From: CAYQLK01 sp964426075
GTDB taxonomy: Bacteria; Patescibacteriota; Microgenomatia; CAYQLK01
Direction of reading: 5' to 3'
DNA: 39,569 bases
Assembly (NCBI GenBank): GCA_964426075.1
Contig: CAYROP010000005.1
Span: 1-39,569, forward strand
Each line of letters opens with the position of its first letter. The first letter of the stretch is position 1. The notes below the pieces were generated by a model, which had not been told where the DNA came from, ran no database searches, and saw nothing but the letters and a program-made list of their open reading frames with translations. Made by a program: the position numbers and the translations under genes. Positions 6,857 to 14,832 of the stretch are shown one piece after another.

Positions 6857-7540
6857 TTAAGTTGCGCCGATTAATAATCCTAGGTTTGGCAAAAGAAGGT
6901 TTGTAATTTTTTCTGATAGTGGTAGTACAACTCGTCCAATTATTGACCCACCATTAATTGGAACGATTAAGATTAGTAGAATGAACATTCCGTATCTTTC
7001 CATGCGACTCCAATCGTAATACCAGTTTTTGGGTAGAAATCCACCAAGGACTTTGAATCCATCAAGAGGATGTACAGGAATTAAATTAAAGATGGCAAGG
7101 GCTGCATTTAGGCTAATAATGAAGTAAATAAAACTGTAGATGTCTACTAACGATCTTAGTTGCTGGCTTGAGGGGTTGGTACTGATTATTATTAGGTAAG
7201 GGATTGACATAATTATGGCAATAATTAGATTGGAGACTGGGCCAGCTGCGGAGATAAGTGCTGATCCAGTTTTGGGATTTTTGAGATTATAAGGATTGAA
7301 AGGAACAGGTTTCCCCCAGCCGATTCCGATAAACAACAAGGCGAGAGTGCCAAAAACATCCAGGTGGGATATAGGGTTAAGTGTCAATCTACCAAGGGAT
7401 CTGGCGGTATTGTCTCCGAGTTTTGTAGCTACAAAAGCGTGAGAAAATTCATGAACAGCAATTGACATTACGAGGGAAATAATAAAAAGTAGGAAGAATA
7501 CTATTGAGAGTTGACCGGAAATCAGGTGTAAAAGCAACAT
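6857..7540 (-). CDS. Site-2 protease family (M50) membrane metalloprotease
   Basis: 227 aa from the chosen start. Zinc ligands are HEFSH (residues 30-34) in the first membrane helix and the late NLIPVHPLDG motif (NPxPLDG type); the gatekeeper-like segment RLTLNPISHLDVFGTL lies between. Four to six hydrophobic helices and no PDZ domain place it with the short rhomboid-like S2P group rather than RseP. An in-frame upstream extension to 7720 was not used because it runs through rpmB on the other strand and has no protein-like sequence. The substrate is unknown. It is transcribed divergently from rpmB. Confidence 0.85.
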   Translation of the reverse strand: MLLLHLISGQLSIVFFLLFIISLVMSIAVHEFSHAFVATKLGDNTARSLGRLTLNPISHLDVFGTLALLFIGIGWGKPVPFNPYNLKNPKTGSALISAAGPVSNLIIAIIMSIPYLIIISTNPSSQQLRSLVDIYSFIYFIISLNAALAIFNLIPVHPLDGFKVLGGFLPKNWYYDWSRMERYGMFILLILIVPINGGSIIGRVVLPLSEKITNLLLPNLGLLIGAT

Positions 7541-7555
7541 AAAATTTGTATGAGG

Positions 7556-7583
7556 TTGATTTTTTAATTTGAGCTTGTATACT
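7556..7583 (+). promoter_or_regulatory. Promoter of rpmB
   Basis: -35 TTGATT (7556-7561), 16-base spacer, -10 TATACT (7578-7583). Predicted start near 7590, leaving about 30 bases before the rpmB ATG. Confidence 0.7.
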
Positions 7584-7621
7584 AGGCTAGCTAAATTTAT
7601 ACCATAATATCGAAATAAATT

Positions 7622-7888
7622 ATGAGAGCTTGTACTCTTTGCGGTAAAACAACTAAAGTTGGAATGGACACTACCCACAAGCATGGTGGGCAGTGGGCTA
7701 TGCGTGCGCCAAAAAGCCAAAAGCTATGGAAGCCTAATCTTCAGGTGGCAAAAGTTGAGATTGCAGGCGTTGGTGTAAGAAAAATGAAATTCTGTGTTAA
7801 ATGTTTAAGACAGGTTAAGTCTGGGGATAGTGCGGTTATGGTTAAGTTGAACGCTAAACCAGAAGCTGAGGTAGTTGCATCGTCTTAA
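7622..7888 (+). CDS. rpmB: Ribosomal protein bL28
   Basis: 88 aa. Zinc-type L28 with CTLC near the N-terminus and CVKC near residue 59, around the L28 core (HGGQWAMRAPKSQKLWKPNLQ...VRKMKFCVKCLR). The protein sits in the large subunit near the E site. The gene is alone on the plus strand between the M50 protease and fmt, and its last four bases overlap the end of fmt convergently. No terminator separates them. Confidence 0.93.
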   Translation: MRACTLCGKTTKVGMDTTHKHGGQWAMRAPKSQKLWKPNLQVAKVEIAGVGVRKMKFCVKCLRQVKSGDSAVMVKLNAKPEAEVVASS

Positions 7889-8736
7889 AGAAGTTCGAAC
7901 GTTTTTGTTAATTTCTCTGACAATTCTTTATAAGTGTTTTTGAAGTCCTTAATTGAAATTGCTTTTCTGTTGGGAAGCTGAATCATGTTGTTGGGTAAAA
8001 ACTTGATCGTTTGACTGTTAATTTCAGTAAAAACTCCAGGCCAAGGGAAGTAAGCTTTGATCATATTGGTCAGGTTAGAAGGAGGATTTTGAAAATCAAA
8101 TTTGCCGTCCTGTTTATTTATTAATTTGGTGTAGGTAGATTGGGTGTGGTCTTGTGGTTGAGGTTTGATTTTGCCACTAATTATTTCTGGTAGTGAGTCG
8201 ATTAAGAAATTTGCAGAAACATCCGCCATTTTTTGAAAAAGATCAGGAGAAGTATCAGTTAATTCAATTGGAATTTTTTTTATTTTTAAAATATCCCCTT
8301 CGTCCATTTTGTCATTCATAATCATTAAAGTAACCCCGGTTTCGGTTAGTCCTTCAAGGATTGCGTATTGAACAGGCGAGGCTCCTCGTAATTTTGGCAA
8401 GATAGAGCCATGGATGTTGATAGGGTAAATTTTTGGGATATCGAGAATATTTTGGGGAATAATTTTTCCGTATGCTGCAACAATAATTAAATCTGGTTTG
8501 TGTTTCTTTATTTCTTTTTCTACATCCTCTCGTCCTTTTAGTGAGCCATAGGTTTTGACAGGAATACTGTTATTTTTTGCAACTATTTTGACCGGAGTTG
8601 GTGTGCTTTTACTGTCTCTACCGACTGGTTTATCTGGGGCAGTTATTACAAGTGATGGTTTGTAATTATTGTCAACTAGCTTTTGTAAAATAATGGCTGA
8701 AAATTTTGGGGTGCCAAAAAAAATTATTTTTGTCAT
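7885..8736 (-). CDS. fmt: Methionyl-tRNA formyltransferase
   Basis: 283 aa, about 30 shorter than the usual 310-315, mainly in the C-terminal tRNA-binding domain. The N-terminus MTKIIFFGTPKFSAIILQKL is the family signature. The catalytic Asn-His-Asp set is visible in INIHGSILPKLRGASPVQYAILEG and MNDKMDEGDIL. It formylates initiator Met-tRNA with 10-formyl-THF. Its start overlaps the end of def by four bases, so the pair that adds and removes the formyl group is translationally coupled. It is the last gene of purN-priA-def-fmt. Confidence 0.95.
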   Translation of the reverse strand: MTKIIFFGTPKFSAIILQKLVDNNYKPSLVITAPDKPVGRDSKSTPTPVKIVAKNNSIPVKTYGSLKGREDVEKEIKKHKPDLIIVAAYGKIIPQNILDIPKIYPINIHGSILPKLRGASPVQYAILEGLTETGVTLMIMNDKMDEGDILKIKKIPIELTDTSPDLFQKMADVSANFLIDSLPEIISGKIKPQPQDHTQSTYTKLINKQDGKFDFQNPPSNLTNMIKAYFPWPGVFTEINSQTIKFLPNNMIQLPNRKAISIKDFKNTYKELSEKLTKTFELL

Positions 8737-9263
8737 TTGTTAATATTTACTTCTTCGAAGATATCGTTTCCGTCTTTATCTTGGCCAGTTATTTTTAGGA
8801 TTTTGTTTTTTTGTGCTGCAACATGGTCTATATACAAGATTCCGTTTAGATGGTCAGTTTCGTGTTGCATAATACGAGCTGCAAGATTTTTGTATTTTGC
8901 CACAAAAACTTTTCCATTTTTATCCTGTGCTTTTATGGTTACAGAAGTTGGATGATATACATATCCGTAATGATGATGTACAGATAGACATCCTTCAAAA
9001 AGTTCTGATTCTTCTTTGCCGAATTCGACAATTTCTGGATTAATAAATTCTTTGAGTTTGTTGCCGAGTCTGGCAATAAAAACTCTTTTTAGTACACCTA
9101 TTTGCACAGCAGCAATACCGATGCCAGGGGGGTCGTTTTGAGCTTCGAGAGTGTCGATTAAGTCTGTAATTAATGCTTTTAGATCATCATCGAAATGAGT
9201 GATTTTTTTACTGACTTGTCTGAGTTTTGGGTCGGGGATTGAGACGATTTTTTTGATTGCCAT
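8733..9263 (-). CDS. def: Peptide deformylase
   Basis: 176 aa. All three deformylase motifs are present: motif 1 PGIGIAAVQIG (GxGxAAxQ), motif 2 FEGCLSV (EGCLS, Cys metal ligand) and motif 3 IMQHETDHLNG (QHExDH, two His ligands and catalytic Glu). It removes N-formyl groups from nascent proteins. It overlaps fmt by four bases and follows priA with a 3-base gap. Confidence 0.97.
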   Translation of the reverse strand: MAIKKIVSIPDPKLRQVSKKITHFDDDLKALITDLIDTLEAQNDPPGIGIAAVQIGVLKRVFIARLGNKLKEFINPEIVEFGKEESELFEGCLSVHHHYGYVYHPTSVTIKAQDKNGKVFVAKYKNLAARIMQHETDHLNGILYIDHVAAQKNKILKITGQDKDGNDIFEEVNINK

Positions 9264-9266
9264 ATC

Positions 9267-10910
9267 TTATTGTGAGTCTAAATAATTAATTTTTATGATT
9301 GTTTTACTCGGTAGTTGCGGGATGATTATATCAAAGGCATTTATGTCTTTGTGAAAGATTGGAATAAGAATATTAAACAAATTTAAATTTTTTTGAGAAG
9401 CTGTAATCTCCCCAAAATTAAAATTTGTTTTTTGATTTTTAATTAATCTGACAATTTTTTGTGATTTGGTTTTTAGTAATTTAAGATTTTTACCTTGAAT
9501 TGACAACGCAAGAGAATGTGAAAAAGGAGGTAAATTGAATGTTTGTCTAAGTTCTAACTGTTTGTTTAAGAATATATTAGCATTAGAAGTGATAGTTTGA
9601 TCGATAAGGCGATTGTCAGGATTTTTGGTTTGAAGAATGTAACTACGACTTGGAATACAAATTATTTTTCGCAGTGTTTGAAAACCTGATACTTCGGAAT
9701 TGTAATTATATGGATAAAAAATATCATCAGTGTTTATAACGATTACTAATCCAAGTTTTTCGGGGAAATTAGTATAAAGCGAACTTTTTGTTCCGATAAA
9801 GATATTCGATCTTAAGTCTGGTTTGGTTTTTGAATCGATTATCGAAACCTTAGATTTTGGATAATTTTTGCTTATTTCTAATTGTAACGTGTTAAGGTTT
9901 GGAGAAAAAAATCTAATTCTTGGGGAGTGACAGTTAGGACAATCTTCAGTCGCATTAGGGACAAACTTCTTATACTTACATGATTGGCAAAATAAAAAAC
10001 CTTTTGGTGAAGTTTTGTTAAGAAAAATCAAAATAGATCGATTTTTATTTAGGTTATTATTGATTGATTCTTGAGCTATTTTGGTAAGGAAAGCTGAGTC
10101 TGTTTCATATTTTTCGTACGGATTAATTTTTATAATTCTAAGGTCTGTTGGAAGTGCGATAGGTTTAATTGTAAGAGAGGATTTTCTGTAGTAAAAACTG
10201 GTTAAACTGGGTGAGTGGGTAATTAGATTAAGTTTTGTATTCGGAAAAACTTGACTATAAATTTCTGCTGCTTTTACACAATTGTAGTAAGGGGCTCTTT
10301 CTTCTTGATAGCTGATATCTTCTTCATCATAAATGGTAATTGTTTTTAAATGTATAAAAGGTAGTAAGATGCCTGATCTGGTTGCAACTATGGTGTCAGT
10401 ATTGTTATGAAGAATTTGAAGATAGTTATTTAGTTTTTGTAATGGAGTATCTTTGGAATTAATAATTGTAATTTTGGATTGAGGTTTTAATGTGGAGATA
10501 ATATTGGGAAATTGGTTTTCTGACGGGACAATAATTAGGTTTGTGTTTTGATTTGCTTTATTGGTTGTGATTTTTTGATCGAGAAGTTTAAGTTGTTTTA
10601 TAGGTATTGTTGGTAGAGCGAGTTTTAATACATCGCTAATATTGCCTCGGTAGTGATTTGCAATTTTTTGAAAAAAAACAATTTGATCTGATGTAATAAG
10701 TGGGTTTTTGCCATATATTTTATCGATCGTTTTGAGATTTGATCTAGTCGAAGTTTGGGTAAGAGAAATGACAATTCCCAAATATGATTTTTGTCCAAAA
10801 GGTACTTTTACTAATTGTCCAATTTTTGGTGGTATTTGAGGATTTTTGTAGGTATACGTTTTAGAGTTGAATCCGGTTTTGTGGGAAAGAACAACTATTT
10901 CTGAAAACAT
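9267..10910 (-). CDS. priA: PriA-like primosomal protein, helicase motif I absent
   Basis: 547 aa compared with about 730-820 in typical PriA. The N-terminal DNA-binding part (MFSEIVVLSHKTGFNSKTYTY...VKVPFGQKSYLGIV) and the C-terminal block LELRQTFNLPPFSHSLALSI are PriA-like. In the helicase core the Walker A loop (GVTGSGKTEVY in the family) is missing: the expected place, residues 108-128, reads TTNKANQNTNLIIVPSENQF. Motif II is DEED (195-198) rather than DEEH. The zinc cluster keeps only Cys 308, 311, 324 and 327 of the usual eight. The operon position next to def-fmt is the classical one. It is probably a DNA-binding restart protein without ATPase activity. Confidence 0.8.
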   Translation of the reverse strand: MFSEIVVLSHKTGFNSKTYTYKNPQIPPKIGQLVKVPFGQKSYLGIVISLTQTSTRSNLKTIDKIYGKNPLITSDQIVFFQKIANHYRGNISDVLKLALPTIPIKQLKLLDQKITTNKANQNTNLIIVPSENQFPNIISTLKPQSKITIINSKDTPLQKLNNYLQILHNNTDTIVATRSGILLPFIHLKTITIYDEEDISYQEERAPYYNCVKAAEIYSQVFPNTKLNLITHSPSLTSFYYRKSSLTIKPIALPTDLRIIKINPYEKYETDSAFLTKIAQESINNNLNKNRSILIFLNKTSPKGFLFCQSCKYKKFVPNATEDCPNCHSPRIRFFSPNLNTLQLEISKNYPKSKVSIIDSKTKPDLRSNIFIGTKSSLYTNFPEKLGLVIVINTDDIFYPYNYNSEVSGFQTLRKIICIPSRSYILQTKNPDNRLIDQTITSNANIFLNKQLELRQTFNLPPFSHSLALSIQGKNLKLLKTKSQKIVRLIKNQKTNFNFGEITASQKNLNLFNILIPIFHKDINAFDIIIPQLPSKTIIKINYLDSQ

Positions 10911-10913
10911 TAA

Positions 10914-11654
10914 TTACCTAGATAAGACGATACGGTTATTTTCCACCGAAAAGGATTTGTTTAAACAAAAGTCAATAGCTTCGACAAGAGCGGAGTCTTC
11001 TTGTCGGTGAACTCTTTCTTCAAGTGACTCTAAATCTTCTTTTGGTTCTATTTTTACTTCCCGTCTTAGTATTACCGGCCCAACATCGTAAGTAGTAGTG
11101 GCAAAATGTACGGTACATCCTGAGTAGGGTGATTGTGCTTCGTACGCTTGTTTAATACACTCAACACCTCGAAATGCTGGAATGACTGTGCCGTCGGAGG
11201 TTGTGTATGTGTCAGAATTATCATCAGGAAGGAGTGCGGGGTGAAGATTGATTACTCTAGCGTAGTTTTTTCCTATGTCGGTAAATTTTTCCAGAAAATC
11301 TTTTTGCATTACTAAATCCCACCCAGCCATAACGACGAGGGCTGGTCGATAGTCCGATTGTTGTAGGAATGCAGCCAATCCTTCCTCGTATTCTTTTTGG
11401 TATTCGGCTAGTGTTTTATGGAGCGTGCTTTGCATTTGTACACGATTAAATTTGACTGCTGGAATTCCCTTTTCAATTGCCCAGGGAATTTTTGGTGATT
11501 CTTTTTTGTGAGAAACTACGACTGAAATTTCACAGTTGTTTTCAGGGTTGTTTGTATAGTCAAAAATTGCAGGGAGTCGAGATCCACCGCCGATTAAAAC
11601 AGCAATTTTTCTTTTTGGAGTTGGTTCTCTTTCGGCACTTGATTCAAGATTCAT
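10914..11654 (-). CDS. purN: Phosphoribosylglycinamide formyltransferase-like protein (PurN type)
   Basis: 246 aa, longer than the usual 190-215. It starts with a charged tail and then KIAVLIGGGSRLPAIFDY, the formyl-transferase Rossmann start. The catalytic Asn-His-Asp are in VINLHPALLPDD and SGCTVHFATTTYDVGPVILRR. PurN uses 10-formyl-THF to formylate GAR in purine synthesis. No other purine gene is in the window, so the substrate could differ (for example a sugar amine). It heads the operon with priA, def and fmt, three bases before priA. Its promoter places the transcript start at the ATG itself, implying a leaderless mRNA. Confidence 0.7.
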   Translation of the reverse strand: MNLESSAEREPTPKRKIAVLIGGGSRLPAIFDYTNNPENNCEISVVVSHKKESPKIPWAIEKGIPAVKFNRVQMQSTLHKTLAEYQKEYEEGLAAFLQQSDYRPALVVMAGWDLVMQKDFLEKFTDIGKNYARVINLHPALLPDDNSDTYTTSDGTVIPAFRGVECIKQAYEAQSPYSGCTVHFATTTYDVGPVILRREVKIEPKEDLESLEERVHRQEDSALVEAIDFCLNKSFSVENNRIVLSR

Positions 11655-11660
11655 GTCGAT

Positions 11661-11688
11661 ATTATATTCTTTTGGTGCAACTAGACAA
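11661..11688 (-). promoter_or_regulatory. Promoter of purN-priA-def-fmt, predicted leaderless
   Basis: Minus strand: -35 TTGTCT (11683-11688), 16-base spacer, perfect -10 TATAAT (11661-11666). The ATG (11654-11652) begins only seven bases after the -10, where transcription should start. Confidence 0.7.
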
Positions 11689-11749
11689 TAATTGTGTTTA
11701 GGTTTTGGCTGTTAATATATTTTTACTAAGAGTAGAATAATAAAAAAAT

Positions 11750-12706
11750 ATGAAAAAAGTTTTGATCACCGGAGTGTCAGGTATGGTGGGTTCTACTTTA
11801 GCTGATAGGTTAAGTGAGATTGGAGGTTATGAAATTCATGGTACGGATAGGGGGAGCGAAAATGAGGCTTTTCCAGAAAATCTAAACAATCTAAAAGGTA
11901 AGATTGTTTTGCATCGTTTTGATATGAAGGATGGTGTGGCAATCGATAAGGTGATAACAGATGTTAGACCTGATCAAATATTTCATTTGGCGGCAGCGTT
12001 TAGCAATCCCGATATGACGGAGTGGGAAGTTATTCATAATAATATTTTAGGGCAAATTAATTTGTTGGAAGCAGTTAAAAAGAATCAATTAAAATCTAGA
12101 GTTTTGATTGTTGGGTCAAGTGTTGTATATGGAGATGGAAATGTGGGTGGTGTAACGAATGAAATGTCGGAACTTAAACCAAAGAGTTTGTATGCTATTT
12201 CAAAAGTGGGTCAGGATCTTACAGGATATAAGTATTTTTCAGCTGATGGTATGGATATTGTACGAGCAAGACCATTTAATCATGCTGGGGCAAGAAGAGG
12301 GCCAAGTTTTGTGGAGAGTGCTTTTGCAAGACAAATTATTGCAATAGAAAAATCGAACAAAAAAACAGGTGAAATTAAGGTAGGAAATCTTAGTCCGACG
12401 AGAGATTGGTTAGATGTTCGAGATGTGGTTGAGGCCTATATTGAGTTGATGAGTAGTGGTGTGTCTGGAGAGGCTTATAATGTCTGTTCTGGTCAAAGCA
12501 GGTCAGTACAAAGTTTATTGGACACATTAATTAAGCTATCTGGAGTAAATGTAAAAGTTGTGGTTGATGAAAGTTTGGTAAGAAAAAATGACGACCCAGG
12601 AATGATTGCGAGTAATGAAAAATTATTAAAAGATACTAATTGGAAACAAAGATATACTTTTGAGGATATGTGTCAAAGTATTTTAGATTATTGGAGAAAA
12701 AATTAA
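11750..12706 (+). CDS. NAD(P)-dependent sugar-nucleotide epimerase/reductase (GDP-4-keto-6-deoxymannose reductase type)
   Basis: 318 aa extended SDR. The Rossmann loop is GVSGMVGS (residues 8-15). The catalytic set is Ser in VGSSVVYG and YAISK (YxxxK). The C-terminal substrate part RARPFNHAGARRGPSFVESAFARQI and the block GNLSPTRDWLDVRDVVEAY strongly recall RMD/GMD proteins, which make GDP-rhamnose or related sugars. With galU and the O-antigen ligase-like gene it points to surface polysaccharide synthesis. A TAGAAT -10 (11733-11738) lies 11 bases before the ATG, without a clear -35. It converges on the next gene with no terminator seen. Confidence 0.85.
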   Translation: MKKVLITGVSGMVGSTLADRLSEIGGYEIHGTDRGSENEAFPENLNNLKGKIVLHRFDMKDGVAIDKVITDVRPDQIFHLAAAFSNPDMTEWEVIHNNILGQINLLEAVKKNQLKSRVLIVGSSVVYGDGNVGGVTNEMSELKPKSLYAISKVGQDLTGYKYFSADGMDIVRARPFNHAGARRGPSFVESAFARQIIAIEKSNKKTGEIKVGNLSPTRDWLDVRDVVEAYIELMSSGVSGEAYNVCSGQSRSVQSLLDTLIKLSGVNVKVVVDESLVRKNDDPGMIASNEKLLKDTNWKQRYTFEDMCQSILDYWRKN

Positions 12707-12724
12707 GTCTTTTGACCTTAATAT

Positions 12725-14722
12725 TTAATTGATTGATTCCAGTTCGTTTTTCGCTTCAATATAGTTAGGTTTAAGCTTGAGTGCTTGTGAGAATGATTTT
12801 ATTGCATCGTCCTTTTTGTTGGCTGTTTTTTGAATTAGTCCGAGATTATAAAAAGTGGCTGGGTCGGTTGGTGCAAGGGTGGTGGTAATTAGGCCAGCAT
12901 TAATTGCCAAATCGAGATATTTTGTGTCAGAAATACTCAGTTCAAAATAAATTGATTGTGCCTTTCGCCAAAGACTAAGATTGTTTGGTGAATCATTAAG
13001 AGCTTTTGATAATGATGTTTCAGAAAGTTTTATGAAGTTTTCTTTGTCGGCATCAAAGCTATTGTCAGATGCTAGGGAAGCTGCATATGCTATTTCTGCG
13101 TAGTAAATCGGTTCAAAATATGGTGAAGTAATTGCTGAAGTTTGAACATTTTTTAGAGCTTTGGTAATTTTGCCACTTCCAATGTCTTTTTGATATCTGG
13201 AGTAGTAAATATCCGCAAGACCGATTCTTGAGATTGTTAAAACGAGAAAAATATAAATAATAAATATTGTAGAAACAATGATTGGAATCGGGGGCATTAT
13301 TCTTTTGGGGATTTTAATTTGGTAATTTTTATTTTCACTTGATAATACATATGAGATAGCTGGAAAAATAAAGAAAGTAAGCGAGGTTGTGGTAACGGAA
13401 AATCCAAAAAAGTTAACAATCAAGTAGCTTGTAGATCCGGATAATATTCCAAGTTGGAGTATTCTAGTTTGGTTAAGTGAGTTGAAAATATTTTTTGTGA
13501 TTAAAAAAACAACTCCGAAGATAAATAACAAGTACGAAATAGTTCCGATTAATCCAGTTCCGGCAAGGTAGTTTAAGTATTCATTGTGAGCTTTGTTATA
13601 AAGAAAATTCCATTCGGTTGTGTTGTTGTGTTCTTGAGGTCGAAACTTGTAATAAACAGTTGCGAAGGTTTCTGGACCCGATCCTAAGATTGGCGAATTT
13701 TTAAAGATGTCTAGTGCGCCTTGCCAAACTATTAATCTAATTGTTCCAGATTCGGTACCGCCCGATTCTAAGCTTGTTGAGGAGGGTGCGGCTGATGGGG
13801 TTGAAGCAGGTTTTAAGTTTTGGTTAATTTCGTTTTTAGTAAAAAATAGATTTTGTCTGATTGCTTCGAGATTTCTTTCCCATAAAGGTTTACCAAAGAT
13901 CCCCAACAGAACTAAACAGCCTGTGAGAATCAAAAGTAGGGTAACAAAACTAGTTTTAATTTTTTTCCAGCCAAGTAGAATTGCGAAAAGAAACATAGAA
14001 ATTATCAGCGAAAGGAATGCAGACCTTGAGTTTGAGAAAATTAATGCAAGAAATATGACAAAAGTAGATATTGAGAAAAAAATTTTTTGGAAACCATGAG
14101 TGGTTATTGCAATGCTCACTGCTAGGGGGATAGTCATTGATAAGAATGCGCCAAGCCAGTTAGGTTGGCCAAAAGTTGAAAATATCCTTAATGTTGGTTG
14201 AAATTCTTCACGCCAGCAGGTTGATATGAGTTTGCCGACTAATACATAGCAGTTTGGGTCATATCCAAAGTGTCCGGGAATTCCCCAAATCGAAACTACA
14301 AGTGAAGAAAGAACTAAAAATTTTACACCTTCAATTGCTTCCTTTTTTGTGATGAGGCTGGAGACAACGAAAAAGATTATGGTATAGCAAATTGAGGATA
14401 GTAATGAACCGTTTAATCTAGTGTAGTAACCAAATACTGATAGGTGATGGTCGGTTGAAAATATTGTTGAAATACCAAGGGCAAGTATGAAACAAATCGA
14501 AAATATTAATATTGGATTTTTTGTGACTAGGATTTTTTTTGTTGAAATACTATAGACAATGTAAAGACATAGGAGTGTCGCGGCAATGAAATATATAAAG
14601 ATCATTTTGGGAATTTCGAACAGCTCGGAAGTAAGCGATGTGAATATAAAAGGGGTAATAAATAGTGTTGCGAAGAAAGTAAATTTAATTAGGGTTCGAG
14701 AAAACACTGCTAAATCTTTCAT
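12725..14722 (-). CDS. O-antigen ligase/polymerase-like membrane protein with C-terminal TPR
   Basis: 665 aa. About ten or more hydrophobic helices fill residues 10-475. A large extracytoplasmic loop with a Pro/Ser-rich linker (NLKPASTPSAAPSSTSLESG) leads into the Wzy_C/ligase signature region GSGPETFATVYYKFRPQEHNNTTEWNFLYNKAHNEYLNYLAGTG (note conserved H-N-E-Y-L). The last 40 residues form a TPR (PATFYNLGLIQKTANKKDDAIKSFSQALKLKPNY). Such proteins join glycans to lipids or proteins, or polymerise O-units; the exact substrate is not predictable. The gene is monocistronic and has its own good promoter. Confidence 0.85.
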   Translation of the reverse strand: MKDLAVFSRTLIKFTFFATLFITPFIFTSLTSELFEIPKMIFIYFIAATLLCLYIVYSISTKKILVTKNPILIFSICFILALGISTIFSTDHHLSVFGYYTRLNGSLLSSICYTIIFFVVSSLITKKEAIEGVKFLVLSSLVVSIWGIPGHFGYDPNCYVLVGKLISTCWREEFQPTLRIFSTFGQPNWLGAFLSMTIPLAVSIAITTHGFQKIFFSISTFVIFLALIFSNSRSAFLSLIISMFLFAILLGWKKIKTSFVTLLLILTGCLVLLGIFGKPLWERNLEAIRQNLFFTKNEINQNLKPASTPSAAPSSTSLESGGTESGTIRLIVWQGALDIFKNSPILGSGPETFATVYYKFRPQEHNNTTEWNFLYNKAHNEYLNYLAGTGLIGTISYLLFIFGVVFLITKNIFNSLNQTRILQLGILSGSTSYLIVNFFGFSVTTTSLTFFIFPAISYVLSSENKNYQIKIPKRIMPPIPIIVSTIFIIYIFLVLTISRIGLADIYYSRYQKDIGSGKITKALKNVQTSAITSPYFEPIYYAEIAYAASLASDNSFDADKENFIKLSETSLSKALNDSPNNLSLWRKAQSIYFELSISDTKYLDLAINAGLITTTLAPTDPATFYNLGLIQKTANKKDDAIKSFSQALKLKPNYIEAKNELESIN

Positions 14723-14739
14723 TAAATAAAATTTTTATG

Positions 14740-14768
14740 AGTATATGTGCTTTTTAATAAGTTGGCAA
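14740..14768 (-). promoter_or_regulatory. Promoter of the O-antigen ligase-like gene
   Basis: Minus strand: -35 TTGCCA (14763-14768), 17-base spacer, -10 TATACT (14740-14745). Predicted start about ten bases before the ATG. Confidence 0.7.
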
Positions 14769-14801
14769 TTAAAATCTTAATACAATAACACGCCTGTCCT
14801 T

Positions 14802-14810
14802 TGTTATACT
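14802..14810 (+). promoter_or_regulatory. Extended -10 promoter of mreB
   Basis: TG-T-TATACT (14802-14810) is an extended -10 with no convincing -35. Transcription should start near 14817, 16 bases before the mreB ATG. The 110-base divergent region also holds the promoter of the opposite gene. Confidence 0.55.
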
Positions 14811-14832
14811 GCCTTACTACTTAAAAGTATTT

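Noticed and set aside
7541..7720. Upstream extension of the M50 protease to a start at 7720
   Set aside because: It runs through rpmB and the divergent promoter, and the 60 extra residues are not membrane- or family-like.
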